From Carallia brachiata (lineage: Eukaryota > Streptophyta > Magnoliopsida > Malpighiales > Rhizophoraceae), in NCBI GenBank assembly GCA_021464245.1, contig JADCRB010000118.1, positions 4,032,056-4,096,055 on the forward strand: a stretch of 64,000 bases of DNA, in the 5' to 3' direction. The notes under the pieces were generated by a model. It was not told the origin of the DNA. It was given only the letters and a program-made list of their open reading frames with translations, and made no database searches. The first letter of the stretch is position 1. Each line of letters opens with the position of its first letter. The position numbers and the translations under genes are program-made. Below are positions 1-10,499 of the stretch, in pieces.

Positions 1-1060
1 ATGATAATTAAGTATGACCCAAGTCCAATAGAGAGTTTTTTTTTTTTTTTTGGTGGTTGAAAATAAGGGAAAAGGCAACAGCCCTCCAAAAAGTAAGAAC
101 TTGGTAAAATTTAGAAAAAAATAAATTTCGTCTTCAACTTTATCAGTTAACTTTATTTACACGTGAACTTTGAAAATTTAGGAAAAAGTAAAGTAGACGC
201 ATTCTTAACTTTATCGATCAACAGATGATTTGCACATGAACTTCATAAACTATTAGATAAGCAAGATTTGGAAAGGGAAGGATGCCAAACCAACATGATT
301 TCGGATGAATTTAACTTTAAAAATAGGAAACCTATTTATATTTGAATTTACTTGCTTGTTAAACAAAGTCAAGAATGTGAATACTTGAGTATAAATGTTT
401 TTTTTTTCTTTTGTATTAAATTTAAATATTGCATACCAATATTTTGCACCAATCTTGATAAATATTGGAGACAATTAGAAGTTTAAATATGTTTTTTCCC
501 CACCTTTTTCTTTGAAAACCCAAAAAACAAGGTTGGGATCTCTTAAACTCTATCGAAATTAGCTTAAAGAGTACTACCATAAATTTATATTTTAAGTAAC
601 ACTAAAATAACTATACAATTTATATATCTAATATTTTTTTCTCAAATTTAATCATTCGTCAGCTAATTTTTTTTATGACTACTTTAAATTTACTTTCATT
701 TCACCCGAAGAATCTCAGCTTAAATAAGCAGCAGGGAGGGGGCACGGAGATAAGTAATGTCATCAATCAGATATGATACCAGGCCCACCCATAATTACAG
801 GTGACTGCTGTCGAATTTGACAAGTTGGCCAAATGACGAAAAAGAACCAAAGAAATCATTGAAGTAAGGCGCAGCATCAGATATGGGGTCAGATCATTCA
901 CTCGATCAGTTCGCCCCCCACAATCGACATGAAATGGTGTTCAATCAATTAGTCCTTAGATTCTTTATCACCCCCGTACCTCAAAGCCCGGGAAAAATGC
1001 TCGCCCCCACTTCGAATTTGTCTTGTTTTATTCTTGCCCTTCCTTAAAGCAAATAAAGCA
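1..1060. other. AT-rich intergenic DNA
   Basis: No gene is supported here. The sequence is AT-rich with short homopolymer runs and stop codons in all frames. From about 710 onward base composition becomes more balanced, which would fit the distal promoter of the MIR172 locus downstream. Confidence 0.5.
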
Positions 1061-1066
1061 CTACCG

Positions 1067-1072
1067 TATATA
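1067..1072 (+). promoter_or_regulatory. possible TATA box of the MIR172 transcript
   Basis: A TATATA hexamer lies in a balanced-composition stretch (accgTATATAgcagc) about 550 nt upstream of the miR172 hairpin. Plant pri-miRNAs are RNA polymerase II transcripts that commonly start a few hundred bases before the stem-loop. Spacing and context are the only evidence. Confidence 0.3.
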
Positions 1073-1307
1073 GCAGCAAGCTTTGTTATTTCCATACCTC
1101 AAACACACTTTTTTTTTTTTTTTTGTTAAAAGGTCCATTAAATCATAAATTAAACACGATGAGGTAGTTCTCTCATTTTTATAGATCTTACATTCTATAT
1201 TTGAAATTTCTTGAATAAAAATCTAAACTTTAATCACTTCAATCTTCTGAAGGACACCTCGAGCACTTTCTTTATATCTACAAATCCTTCCCCTTTGAGC
1301 TTCGTAG

Positions 1308-1420
1308 CTTGCCTCATCAAGCTTGTTGTGAGTCCTCAAGATTTCCCTTAATTTCCTTCTGTTTTCTTGCCTCTTTATTCTTGCTTCATCAAGCTTGTTG
1401 TGAGTCCTCAAGATTTCTCT
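1308..1420. repeat. two-copy direct repeat upstream of MIR172
   Basis: A roughly 41-nt segment starting cttgcctcatcaagcttg at 1308 recurs at 1380 with only a few changes, giving a 72-nt period. It probably lies in the 5' part of the primary miR172 transcript. It arose by a local tandem duplication; no function is evident. Confidence 0.75.
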
Positions 1421-1621
1421 CAGTTTGTGAAGGTATTCTGTTCCAGGCGTCCTTTGTTTTTTGTTTTATTTTTCCCTTATTTTTCCTAGGTGGGTCTGGC
1501 TTATATGGCACAATCATTGCCTTTTGGCTCCAAATCTTCGCCTTTTAGGGTTTTGGGCTTGGTCCATTTGAGTACTCTTAACAAGTTGCATGAGCAAGCA
1601 AGATCTGTTCAGGCCAACAAA

Positions 1622-1770
1622 GAGCCAGTCAGTATTGGCGGATGCGGCATCATCAAGATTCACAAACTTCAAGGCTTCACCATGCGTACGTGTGTGGTGT
1701 AGTGGTGGTTGGTGCACGATCACTTTGTGGGAATCTTGATGATGCTGCATCAGCCAGTTTGTGACTATAT
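1622..1770 (+). ncRNA. MIR172: MIR172 precursor hairpin
   Basis: The 3' arm at 1730-1750 holds the mature miR172 sequence; it starts GGAATCTTGATGATGC and has the 5' GG of the miR172e-type isoform. The 5' arm at 1641-1661 pairs with 1731-1751 with a single G:U position. The predicted passenger strand, 1644-1664 (GCGGCATCATCAAGATT...), leaves the 2-nt 3' overhangs expected of a DCL1 duplex. The lower stem continues through 1628-1640 against 1752-1764, and the terminal loop region is about 65 nt, normal for plants. miR172 is known to repress APETALA2-class transcription factors by slicing and translational inhibition, and so controls juvenile-to-adult change, flowering time and floral organ identity. 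The strand is fixed by the mature sequence reading plus. The paralogue within the family (c, d or e type) cannot be decided here. Confidence 0.96.
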
Positions 1771-1849
1771 CCCTTCTTTACTTTGGTATTCCACTACTAG
1801 CTGCTACATCCATGAATTCTACATATTTAGTGTCAACAAATCATTAGGA

Positions 1850-2672
1850 TCCGTTTGGAGATATTATTAATTTTTTGTTGTTATTTTTTATTTTTTTATT
1901 TCTATTGTTTGCTGAATTTTTGTATTCATTACGGTCAATTTTTGTTTTTTAGTAACAATATTTTTTTCAACCAAAAACATAAAAAAAAAATTTTATTATA
2001 GAGGGGTTATTTTTTAAGAAATGTTATTCGTAGAGAGAATAGTAGAGAGAAAAAAAATAAAGAGAAGGTGGAGAGAGAATGAGTAGACAGAATAGTTGAA
2101 AGAGAAAAAGAGAGAGAGAGAGAGAGAGAGCGAGGGAAGAAAGAGATTGAGTAGAGAGAATGATTGAGGGAGAAAAAGGAGAGAGAGAGGGTCGAGAGAA
2201 AATGAGTAGAGAGAGTGAGTAGAGAGAGAGAGTATAAAGAATGTGTAGTGAGAAAAAGAATAGAGAGTGGGTAGAGAGTGAAAGAGTAAAGAAGATGGTA
2301 AAAAGAGGATGGAGAGTGATTATGTAGAAAGAGAATGGGTAGAGAGAGGATAAGGAGAGAGAACTAGACGAGAGAGAATGCATAAAGGGAAAGAGTAGAA
2401 AGAGAAAAAATGGAGCGGGATAGAGAGATGATGAGTAAAGAGACATATGGTGAAGAGAGTGGATAGAGAAAGAAAGTTATGAGATAAAGTATAGAGAAGA
2501 AAGTGAAAAATAAATTAGGAAAATATTATTTCATTATTTTCTCAATTTGTTTTTTTCTTTAAAAATTGCTTTCAACTTTTTAATAAAAATGAAAAATAAA
2601 AAAAAATTGTTAAACATGTTTTCTATTTTTTTGTATAAAAAATAAACAAAAAACAAAAATTATACCAAACCG
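1850..2672. mobile_element. fold-back (MITE-like) element with GA-rich satellite core
   Basis: The stretch opens with a ccgtttgg... segment rich in T and closes with its approximate reverse complement ending accaaaccggc (about 2630-2672), so the ends form imperfect inverted repeats of about 45 nt. Between them, about 2030-2500 is almost pure purine on the plus strand, a degenerate array of GAGAGA(A)TGAGTAGA-like units. No transposase is present. The long open frame on the opposite strand is low complexity and is not a gene. No convincing target-site duplication was found. Confidence 0.5.
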
Positions 2673-2679
2673 GCCCTAA

Positions 2680-4650
2680 GCTTTTGGGTTTGATGTTTTC
2701 TTGGCATGGTTTCAATGCGAAAAGTAAGGTTAATACTACACTCACATTTAATGAGGAATCTCACGTTTAATTGAGAATTTTTACGGCTAAGATTAACATT
2801 TAGATTGCCCTTGGCTTGTGAGACTATTTCATCATTTTGTGGTTGTAGTTCTCCAATTATATATAGAACGAAACAGAAATAAAAGAACCATTGGTTGATA
2901 TCAGTTCATGTAAATAACCTGATCTTGTTATGCACGCATGTACCTGAGAATTGGCTCTCAGTGGCTTCAGTGAGGAATGTGGACCTGTGCATTATATATT
3001 AGTACATTTCAAAGCTTTTTATTTTATTTATTTATTTATTTATTTATTTTGCTTTTCCTCTTTAAAGAATTGAGATGGATTCAGGAAAGAATATTTATGT
3101 GCATCAGAGAATTTTTTTATTTGTTTTAGAATTGGAGGGCATATATCTGATAATTAACAGTATATGCATGATTGATTAACAAATCAACTCAAGTGAGAAA
3201 ATTAATTACCCTGTATACCATCAAATGTAACGAATTAACCACATTGAAAGATTAAGATATTTGATAAAGTGGCTTCTTTTTTGGGCACATTATTGGAAAA
3301 AAAAAAAAATGGTTGGCAGTCCAACTGGATGCATCTTTACGGATAGCCTTAATCTCCTACCTGCTTAGTTAAGCAGAAATTTACTGGTGAATGACTGGGA
3401 GACTAATTCTGCAGGATTAGTTTTCATATTGTGTAGTGTTGTATACAATCAAGACGGAGATTCGTGGAGAAGACCCACAATCATAAATTCCGAGCCAACT
3501 GGTTTGCGCTCATGAAATAATTCTTGAAAGGAAAAAACATTTTGGATTCATGGTTATAAAGCAGTAACAAAGTGAATAAAGTGAACCATTGGATTGTTGA
3601 ATTTATGAAAAAGGAAAAAAAATAAATAAACTGTCAGATGCCGTAACATGAGACTGAGTTACTAGTTGTCGCTACTTAAGTATAGTTATTTAGTTTTACT
3701 TGTCTTGTAATATCTTTGTGAGTTGAGTTAATTTTGTCTGATTTTATACTTAAGGGGGGAAAAAAATTTCATTTATATTTGCCCTACTATCACACCATAC
3801 ACATCAAGTCGCAGCTGTGACTAATCTCACCATATGTAAGCTTTCGTTTTGCTAATAAATGACATTTTTGTTTCAGCAACTATGATTCAAATCTTGATAC
3901 CAATTAGAAGAAATAAATTTAAAAAAGAAAGACAGAGAGTGATAGAGATTTTTGAGGAGGTTTGACCATGTTGAAGACTAAATGGTTAATCTGTGCTTGG
4001 TTGTTTCTTTGGGAAAGAAAAAAGTGAAATTTCTTCTCGATGATCATGGTCCTTAATGGGGAGTCGCAAGGTAACCCTTGATTGCATTATGTTGACTCTG
4101 CTTTTGATTTTTAAGAAACTTCGTATAGAGATGAGACTATTCCTTTTATGTCCCTCTTTATATCCGCTAATTTTGTGTTTACACAAATGAATTGTTTACT
4201 TGATGTTACAATTGTTGGTTCAAACTCTGATGTTAAAAAAATTAAAAAAGCTCAACGGATCGGTTGCTGAGACTTTTTTTTTTTCCCTTAGATTAGTAAA
4301 AAAGACCACAAATATTTTACACACACACACATACATGTTAAGCCATCCCTTCCCTGTCGCTTCCAATACAGCAATTCTTTGTGCATCTTTTTTTTGTACT
4401 AATCTCAAGAAACTAAGCCTTGATGGTCTTTTCTTTATTATTATTATTATTATAGTTAATTAACTTAGTGACTAGAGGAAGCTTGTTGGACAATTGGAGA
4501 GAAAAGAATGAGATTAAGCAAAGAGTTCAAGCCCTCAGTTAATAGTTGGGGGACACTCTACCAATGCCAAGTCTCTCTTTTCTTTCCTTCTACATATATT
4601 AGTAGCGTTCTTTTTAAGATGGGCTACGGGAGGAAGCCGAATTGGTTTTT
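2680..4650. other. intergenic DNA, no gene seen
   Basis: About 2 kb with no conserved reading frame. It holds a short (TTTA)n run at 3022-3050 and a run of CA dinucleotides at 4319-4331. I see no RNA gene or element boundary. Confidence 0.5.
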
Positions 4651-4657
4651 CAGGGAT

Positions 4658-5158
4658 GGGATATACATTTATTTAGTTCTAAACCTTTAAGTTTTTTCAT
4701 TTAAGTACTAAACCTTTTTGAAATTTCATTTCAGTCCTAAATCTTTTGATTTTGTTTCAAATCAGTCCTTCCGTTAGTCAAACTGTTAAAAATTACTGTT
4801 GACTAACGGAAATTTTTTTTAAAAAGTAAAATACACTATTTTAATTCACCAGTTAATATAAATACGTTGTGTAATCTTAAAAAAAATAAAAATAAAATAA
4901 AAAAATCTAAAATCTCAACGTACATGTTATTATTTGAGAGTAAAATACAAACATTTAATGACAAAAAAAATTTAAATAATATATTTTACCTTTTTAAAAA
5001 AATTTCCGTTAGTCAACAGTAATTTTTAACAGTTTGACTAACAAAAGGACTGATTTAGAGCAAAATCAAAAGATTTAGTATTGAAATAAAATCTCAAAAA
5101 GGTTTACAACTTAAATAAAAAAAATTTAAAAGTTTAGAATTAAATAAATACATATCCT
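4658..5158. mobile_element. Mutator-like fold-back element, copy A
   Basis: About 500 bp with long terminal inverted repeats: the left end (gggatatacatttatttag, then 'tctaaacctttaag' and 'cagtcctaaatcttttga') is mirrored by the right end (ctgatttagag... to aaataaatacatatcc). A nested palindrome, ccgttagtcaa...ttgactaacgg, sits at 4782-4810 and its counterpart at about 5007-5042. The terminal sequence and the repeated 'ctaaacctttt' motifs match the element at 53039-53535, so the two are one family. No coding capacity. A flanking duplication is not visible here, perhaps lost to mutation. Confidence 0.75.
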
Positions 5159-5159
5159 G

Positions 5160-5954
5160 ACAATAATGTTGACAATAATGTAGGTAAATGAGGTCAAAAA
5201 AGTCTAAGTTACCGAATAAAAATCTAGGGCAAGGAAACCATGCAATCTTCGGTGAACCATCCCATCAGGCTAATCTGTGCAGGACTGCACCCAATAATTT
5301 CTAGAGACAAAAGACATATTTTTAATAAGCCAATTAGGACTTGTGCTTGTGAAATGCAGACTTGTACAGTCAAGTAGAACAGCATACAAGCACTACCCGA
5401 GGGTGGTAATTTTGTTGGTGATCTAGTTAGTTCCTTTTCAGCATTACTTCCAGTTCAAGTTTCCACACTGTTGTCTACAACTTTGTCGAGTGATTTGTTG
5501 AGATGAGGTTCCAAAAAAAAGTCAATGGATTTACAATCGGTTAATATTGCGGCGGGGCGGAGCGAGGATTCACTCAAATTTAAAGTATTTGGGTGGTAGA
5601 TTTATCTATAAAAAATAGTTAAATGAAGATGATATTTTTTGGTAAATTAAATGAGGATAGTATTAAACAATCTTAATCTCGGTTTACAAGTATAATGATT
5701 AATATATTTGTAATATATCATTTTTTAACGAAAAAAAAAAGCACGCAAGCATCGGTCAAAAATTCAAACGTCATCCTTATAAGTTTTAGCGTTATTTGTT
5801 TCAATGTTTTGTTAATATTCAATTTCTGAAGCAAAATTGCAAATAAATATGTAATTCTTCCGTGAATTCTTCTGTTTTATAGCACATATATAAGGTTTCT
5901 TTGTTCACATAAAGAAAATAGATTAAATACGATAGGTCAAAGAGTTGTAGTTCA
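5160..5954. other. intergenic DNA, no gene seen
   Basis: Directly after the fold-back element comes a short tandem (tgacaataatgt twice, 5157-5181). The rest is AT-rich sequence without a supported gene. Confidence 0.45.
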
Positions 5955-5971
5955 ATGATAGATTAAAAATT

Positions 5972-6830
5972 TGGAGGATCAGTTGGAGCTATTGTGCATC
6001 GTACGCACGTTTTGGCTAACGTACGCCGACAGCTTCTGATCTTCCTTTGTCGCTCGACGTTTCGCCGGAGTGTCCTTGCCCCTTGGTGGGCTTTGTTTGG
6101 TCTTTGTTTTTTCTTTGTATGCTTCGGTTTGAGTTGGTGGTGCGATTGCTGTTGGTTGTGTTGATCGGGGATCTCTAGTTGGAAGCTTTCTGTTTTTGGT
6201 GCCTGAGGTGTTTGTTGGTTTCTCGGAAGGCTCCCCCATCCGCTCCTCGTCTTTGATGGGCGTGGTGACGGGGGAGCGGTGTGTTTTTGTTCAAGAGGGT
6301 GGCTTTGTACAGATCACCGGAGCTCCGCGTGGGTCCTTGGGGTTGTGGCCGGTCACCGGCTTTTGTCTGCCTCTCCTCAGTCAAGCCCCTCTCTCTTCTG
6401 TAGCAGATAGTTACTTTAGCGCTCTCTCTTTCGCTTCGGTGTGGTCGGCGTTTCTCCAGCTTATTACTGAAGCTACTGTTGCTAATAGCCCTATGTAGCT
6501 TGCCGATTTCCCCGATCGCCGTTGTAGTGCTAACGGTGGGGGTTGGAGACCTGTGGGTCTCTAGTGTTGTGGTTGCGGGCTTTGGGCCTGCTGGTGCCTT
6601 TGTGCGAGCCCGTCTCCTCCCAGAACTATGGGCCCTGGCTTGTGTTTTATTTCAGGCCGCACAGTTGCTATTGAGTAGGGTTGGGTTTGTACTTTAGTGG
6701 GTTTGTACTGTATTATAGGGTGGCTTGGTTTCTATTGTCTTACCATGGTAGGCTCCTTGTTAGGCCACTCTATTGTATATGCTTGGGTTTCGTGTCTTGA
6801 AATGAAGTTTATTTATTTAGTCAAAAAAAA
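5972..6830 (+). mobile_element. 5'-truncated LINE-type (non-LTR) retroelement insertion
   Basis: A sharply bounded, markedly GC-richer block of 859 bp ends in an A-tract (6823-6830). It is flanked by a perfect 17-bp direct repeat, ATGATAGATTAAAAATT, at 5955-5971 and 6831-6847. A variable-length target duplication plus a 3' A-tail is the signature of target-primed reverse transcription. The sequence just before the tail (aatgaagtttatttatttagtc) resembles plant L1 3' ends. No reverse transcriptase frame remains, so this is a 5'-truncated LINE or a SINE-like passenger. The perfect duplication implies a fairly recent insertion. Open frames inside on both strands have no recognisable domain. Confidence 0.8.
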
Positions 6831-6849
6831 ATGATAGATTAAAAATTAT

Positions 6850-9540
6850 TGATTTAAATTTCAATCAGAACCAAATAAAAAAAAAAGAGAAAGAAAAACC
6901 ATACCTGGCATAGGTGCTACCAATAATCTGAACGCCTAATTGATGGACCAACATATAAACAGAAAAGCATGGGAAGTTTGTTTTGTTTTCTTATTGGGTG
7001 TCGTACAACTACAGGAGAAGAGAGAGCGGAGGGGGGGTCATGGCGATTCATAAGGGCCACACTCCATCCCTGACCCTGACCGTCCCTTGCAGCTCACATG
7101 TGTCCATGTGGGTCTTCCCAGGTGCCTGATATTCTTAAGTTTCTCCACATGATCAGCCATAAAAATTTTTGCTATGCCCAAAAAACTTAAAAATAGACTA
7201 AAAGAGGTGCACAGTATACCCATCATAACAGATCATGTGGCTATATTTTGACCCATTTTTTTAAGAAAAAAGGTTATTATATTAAGTGGAGACAGGTGAG
7301 TAAGGACTGAACTAAATATTATGCATATTATTTATAAGTTTATTACACATCAATCGTAATTGTAAATCTTATAAGTTTTTACATGTTTTTTTTTAAAAAT
7401 AACTTATGACATGTAGAATTATTAAAATTAATGTGCATTAAATTTATAAGGATGTACACAAAAGATAATTCCATTTATATCTCAGTCTTTCTCTTTCTTT
7501 CAGTCCAAGTACTTTGACCCTTTTTTTTTTTTTACTGTTTTTGACCCATTTCTTTGCTATACCCAAAAAACTTCAAAATTTTTGCGATTCTCATTGCTTA
7601 CAGGGTTTATGCAAAGAGTGCCAGAGATTGATATACGGGTTAAGGAGTTTGGTGGAGTTTAAGGTTTTTCTTATGGTCTTATGGCATCATCACATGCACA
7701 AAAAACATGGTCAGCTAGAAGATGGATTGCTAATGTATATTATATACTTCAATTGGATTCAAAATATTCTGCTGAGGTCAAATATTCCGTTAACCAAGTT
7801 CTAGATACTGTGTGAGGTCACATGGGGATGTGGATCCGGGATTAAATACAAATAGTTTGTGAAAAATGGATGCAAATCATGTTCTATGAATTGTCTGCTA
7901 GGTGGGCATTTCTTAGGTGAGGTACGCTCCACCTTTTTTTGAAGTTTTTACCACCACTAGATTAACCATATGTGTAACTTGGACGAATTTATTCAACCAA
8001 TAATTGTATATTGTGTATACTTATATTCAAGATCGTCACGGTTAATCACATAATTTAATAATTATTTTAAATATTTGTAATATAATGTTTTTGAACTATT
8101 AGTTATACATTTATAGTTGTTGAATGCATGATCACAACCTCTTGAATTTATGTTACAACGTCACCCTATATTATTCTCCTATTGCAAAAGAAATTGTATT
8201 TGTGTAACATTTCCCATGAATTTTAGCCCAAAAAAGCAAGTTCTTAATACTGCAAAACAGGACTCTGTTACTAAACTGTGCAATTACTCAAAATTAAAAA
8301 AGTTAATCAATGGCAAGAAATGCTGTTGATTATTAACATTCTAATTAGCACAACAAAAAAACCAATTATAGAGAGAACAATTTCGGCCATGACAGGGAGC
8401 CTTGTTGTAGAACATGCTCCTGGTTTCACCTCAAAGAGGTAAGCTACCAGTTATGAAAGCAACAATGTCGGTTTTCATAAGCCTTTTTCATAACGGCTTC
8501 ACTTCATAACTTAATCTAAGAAAAAAGTATACATCCGGAGAAAGAGTTATCGAGAATTTTTCGTAATGCAACAATTTGAGAACATTCTGCAACCATATAG
8601 ATTTATTGTGCAATGAAAAAAGTAGTGATTTTTTTTTCTTACACTTGATATTAATGCGGTTGGATAATAAATTTATATAATTGTATTACAGAAATTTTTT
8701 CTAACAAATTTATTTGGACATATAATCATACCTTAATCTTAAATAATATAAAAATAGTCATATAATTTATTCAACAGTTTCTAATAGTTTATCTATTTTT
8801 TTTAATTTTAATTATCTAACAATACAAATAACTATAGTCCTACCTAAGAAATTTGCCAATATTTGAAGTTGGGTCATTTTGGTAGTTACGTTCGTTAACG
8901 TCTATAGGTGCATCACCATTCATACTTGTTGGATCCCCAGATTGTACAGTGGCATATGTATAAACGTTATCAAATCAAATTTCTTTTGGCAAAAATTGGG
9001 CACAACACAAAAACACAACACAACCCAACCCTCTTCATAGAAACCAGCTAACAACTGTCCAGTGAAACCTGCCCCACGCCCCCTTACCTCTCTGTCGGCT
9101 GCAGAACTGTGTGTCTGTGATGCCCTTAATAAAAAAAACAAAGTATTATTTTGGGGCACCCGTACGACAGGAGTGTCTCTACAATTAAATGGCGGATCTC
9201 AAGGAAAGAAGAGCCGTTTGAAGGATCAGGAAATGTGTATGTGGCAGCTGATAAGAGTACTGTTACAAAAAAAATTTGACGCAAGAGAAACACAAATTTA
9301 CATTGCACACGAGAATAATATAAATATGTAATCAATAATCATAATAATTCAATGTATAGACTCGAATGTATTTCGTGTCAATCCACCTGCGTCCGTTAAT
9401 GTAACATTTTGTGTATGTTCAAACCACAATATTTAGAGAATGTACTCAGTAACAGAATGCCATGACAGCAGCAAAAGTGGGTAAATGACTACATACAAAG
9501 TGCTCACAAACACACCAAGGAACCACTTCAAACCTTCAAA
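6850..9540. other. intergenic DNA, no gene seen
   Basis: No supported gene in about 2.7 kb. A segment around 7170-7190 (gctatgcccaaaaaactt) recurs at about 7555-7575 (gctatacccaaaaaactt), and 'ttgacccattt' occurs near both, suggesting an old local duplication. A 96-codon open frame at 7514-7804 begins in a T-run and shows no family feature. Confidence 0.45.
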
Positions 9541-9550
9541 AACTACATGG

Positions 9551-9560
9551 CTATAAAATA
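9551..9560 (+). promoter_or_regulatory. TATA box of the DVL/RTFL gene
   Basis: CTATAAAATA lies about 150 nt upstream of the start codon at 9702. It is followed by a CT-rich leader (9609-9634), a common arrangement in plant promoters and 5' untranslated regions. Confidence 0.6.
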
Positions 9561-9608
9561 TAAATCACAAAGCCCCATTAAAGGGTAGGTAAGCACCATC
9601 CACTATTC

Positions 9609-9634
9609 TCCCCCTCTCTCTCTCTCTCTCTCTT
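9609..9634 (+). repeat. (CT)n microsatellite in the DVL 5' leader
   Basis: A nearly pure CT run between the TATA box and the start codon. CT-rich leaders are frequent in plant 5' UTRs, and the run is likely to be length-variable. Confidence 0.7.
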
Positions 9635-9701
9635 TCTCTGCCATTGTAAACAGAGAAGTATTATCAAGTCATATAGCTTGTGAGAAGCTATAGACATACA
9701 T

Positions 9702-9990
9702 ATGGACGAGAAATTGAAGTCATCGTCAAGAAAAGAAGGTTCTTCATCAATCTTCACAAGAAGTTTCTCAACAAAGAGTTCATCAAAATCTCCTCTCTTG
9801 AGGACCTCGTCCCTCAGGTGTTCCTCTTCTTCGTCTCCGAAACGTCCACTCCCAAGAAGCAAGTCCCAGAAAGGCTCTTCCATTACCCCACAAATGCGGT
9901 AACTTAGCTAAAGAACAAAAGGCAAGGTTCTATATCATGAGGCGCTGTGTTGCCATGCTTGTTTGCTGGCACAAGCACCGTGATTCCTGA
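9702..9990 (+). CDS. DVL/ROTUNDIFOLIA-like small peptide (one apparent frameshift)
   Basis: An intronless gene for a peptide of about 95 residues. DVL/RTFL peptides are plant-specific membrane-associated regulators whose overexpression shortens organs by altering polar cell proliferation. The N-terminal 60 residues (start [13 protein letters not shown]) are the usual Ser/Arg/Lys-rich variable region. The conserved C-terminal RTF domain is encoded at 9889-9990 and reads [12 protein letters not shown], then [11 protein letters not shown] and VCWHK, ending RDS. The two parts are in different frames: the first frame stops at 9900-9902, while the RTF domain lies one frame over. One extra C in the CCCC run at 9886-9889 explains it, because removing one C joins the halves as ...SSIT-HKCGN.... 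A TATA box and CT-rich leader precede the gene. It is either a consensus error or a recent loss of function. Family assignment is firm; the exact paralogue is not. Confidence 0.9.
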
Positions 9991-10210
9991 AAGGGAATTA
10001 AAGATCGAGCAAAGGGCGTCAAAAAAAAAAAAAAAGTATCCCTTCTGATTCTGATATGAAAACATTGGCATCACAAAGATTTTTTCTTGTTTTCTTTTCT
10101 TTTCTATTTTCCTCTAGGATCAGCTGTAATTACATTTCCAAGATAGCTAAAGTTTTGAACTTTGTAACAAGAGATCATATATCAGATAGAATCCACCATC
10201 AAGTGTCAGC

Positions 10211-10240
10211 CTCTCTCTCTCTGTCTCTCTCTCTCTCTCT
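10211..10240 (+). repeat. (CT)n microsatellite downstream of DVL
   Basis: An interrupted CT run in the probable 3' flank of the DVL gene. It may lie within the 3' UTR. Confidence 0.6.
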
Positions 10241-10432
10241 CCCTTCCTCTCTCTCATGTTCGATTTTGTCGCATAATTTACTGCAGGTTATTGGTGATTT
10301 ATGGGTTTTTGTTGACACATGTAAAGGTTAATTAGTTAATTGTTAAAAAGACAGGAAAATGCAGGTCGAATGACACTGTACGAAATAAAATGCTCATATC
10401 CACACACAAAGTGGATAACCTCTAAAGATGTA

Positions 10433-10495
10433 ACATTTGGGGGTGGGCAGGTTCGAGCCCCCCCTCATCTAGGTGGGGTTCGAACCTCCAAATGT
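10433..10495. repeat. GC-rich hairpin with Pol III B-box-like arms
   Basis: The left arm begins acatttgg and ends ggttcgagcccc (10433-10462); the right arm at 10475-10495 runs ggggttcgaacc then tccaaatgt. The arms are reverse complements apart from an extra 'ggtgggc' on the left. Each arm holds a GGTTCGA core like the tRNA B box. It could be a SINE or MITE remnant; it does not fold as a tRNA. Confidence 0.5.
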
Positions 10496-10499
10496 GGGT

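Noticed and set aside
2024..2446. 140-codon minus-strand Ser/Leu/Phe-rich frame
   Set aside because: Pure translation of the GA-rich satellite.
6196..6697. Frames of 72-100 codons within the GC-rich block
   Set aside because: They belong to the non-LTR retroelement tail; no retroelement protein domain or host family is recognisable.
7514..7804. 96-codon plus-strand frame with Cys and His residues
   Set aside because: It begins in a T-run, has no zinc-finger spacing or homology I recognise, and lies in AT-rich intergenic DNA.
10433..10495. Possible tRNA gene
   Set aside because: Two B-box-like cores are present, but in inverted arms; there is no acceptor stem, anticodon loop or A box at proper spacing.
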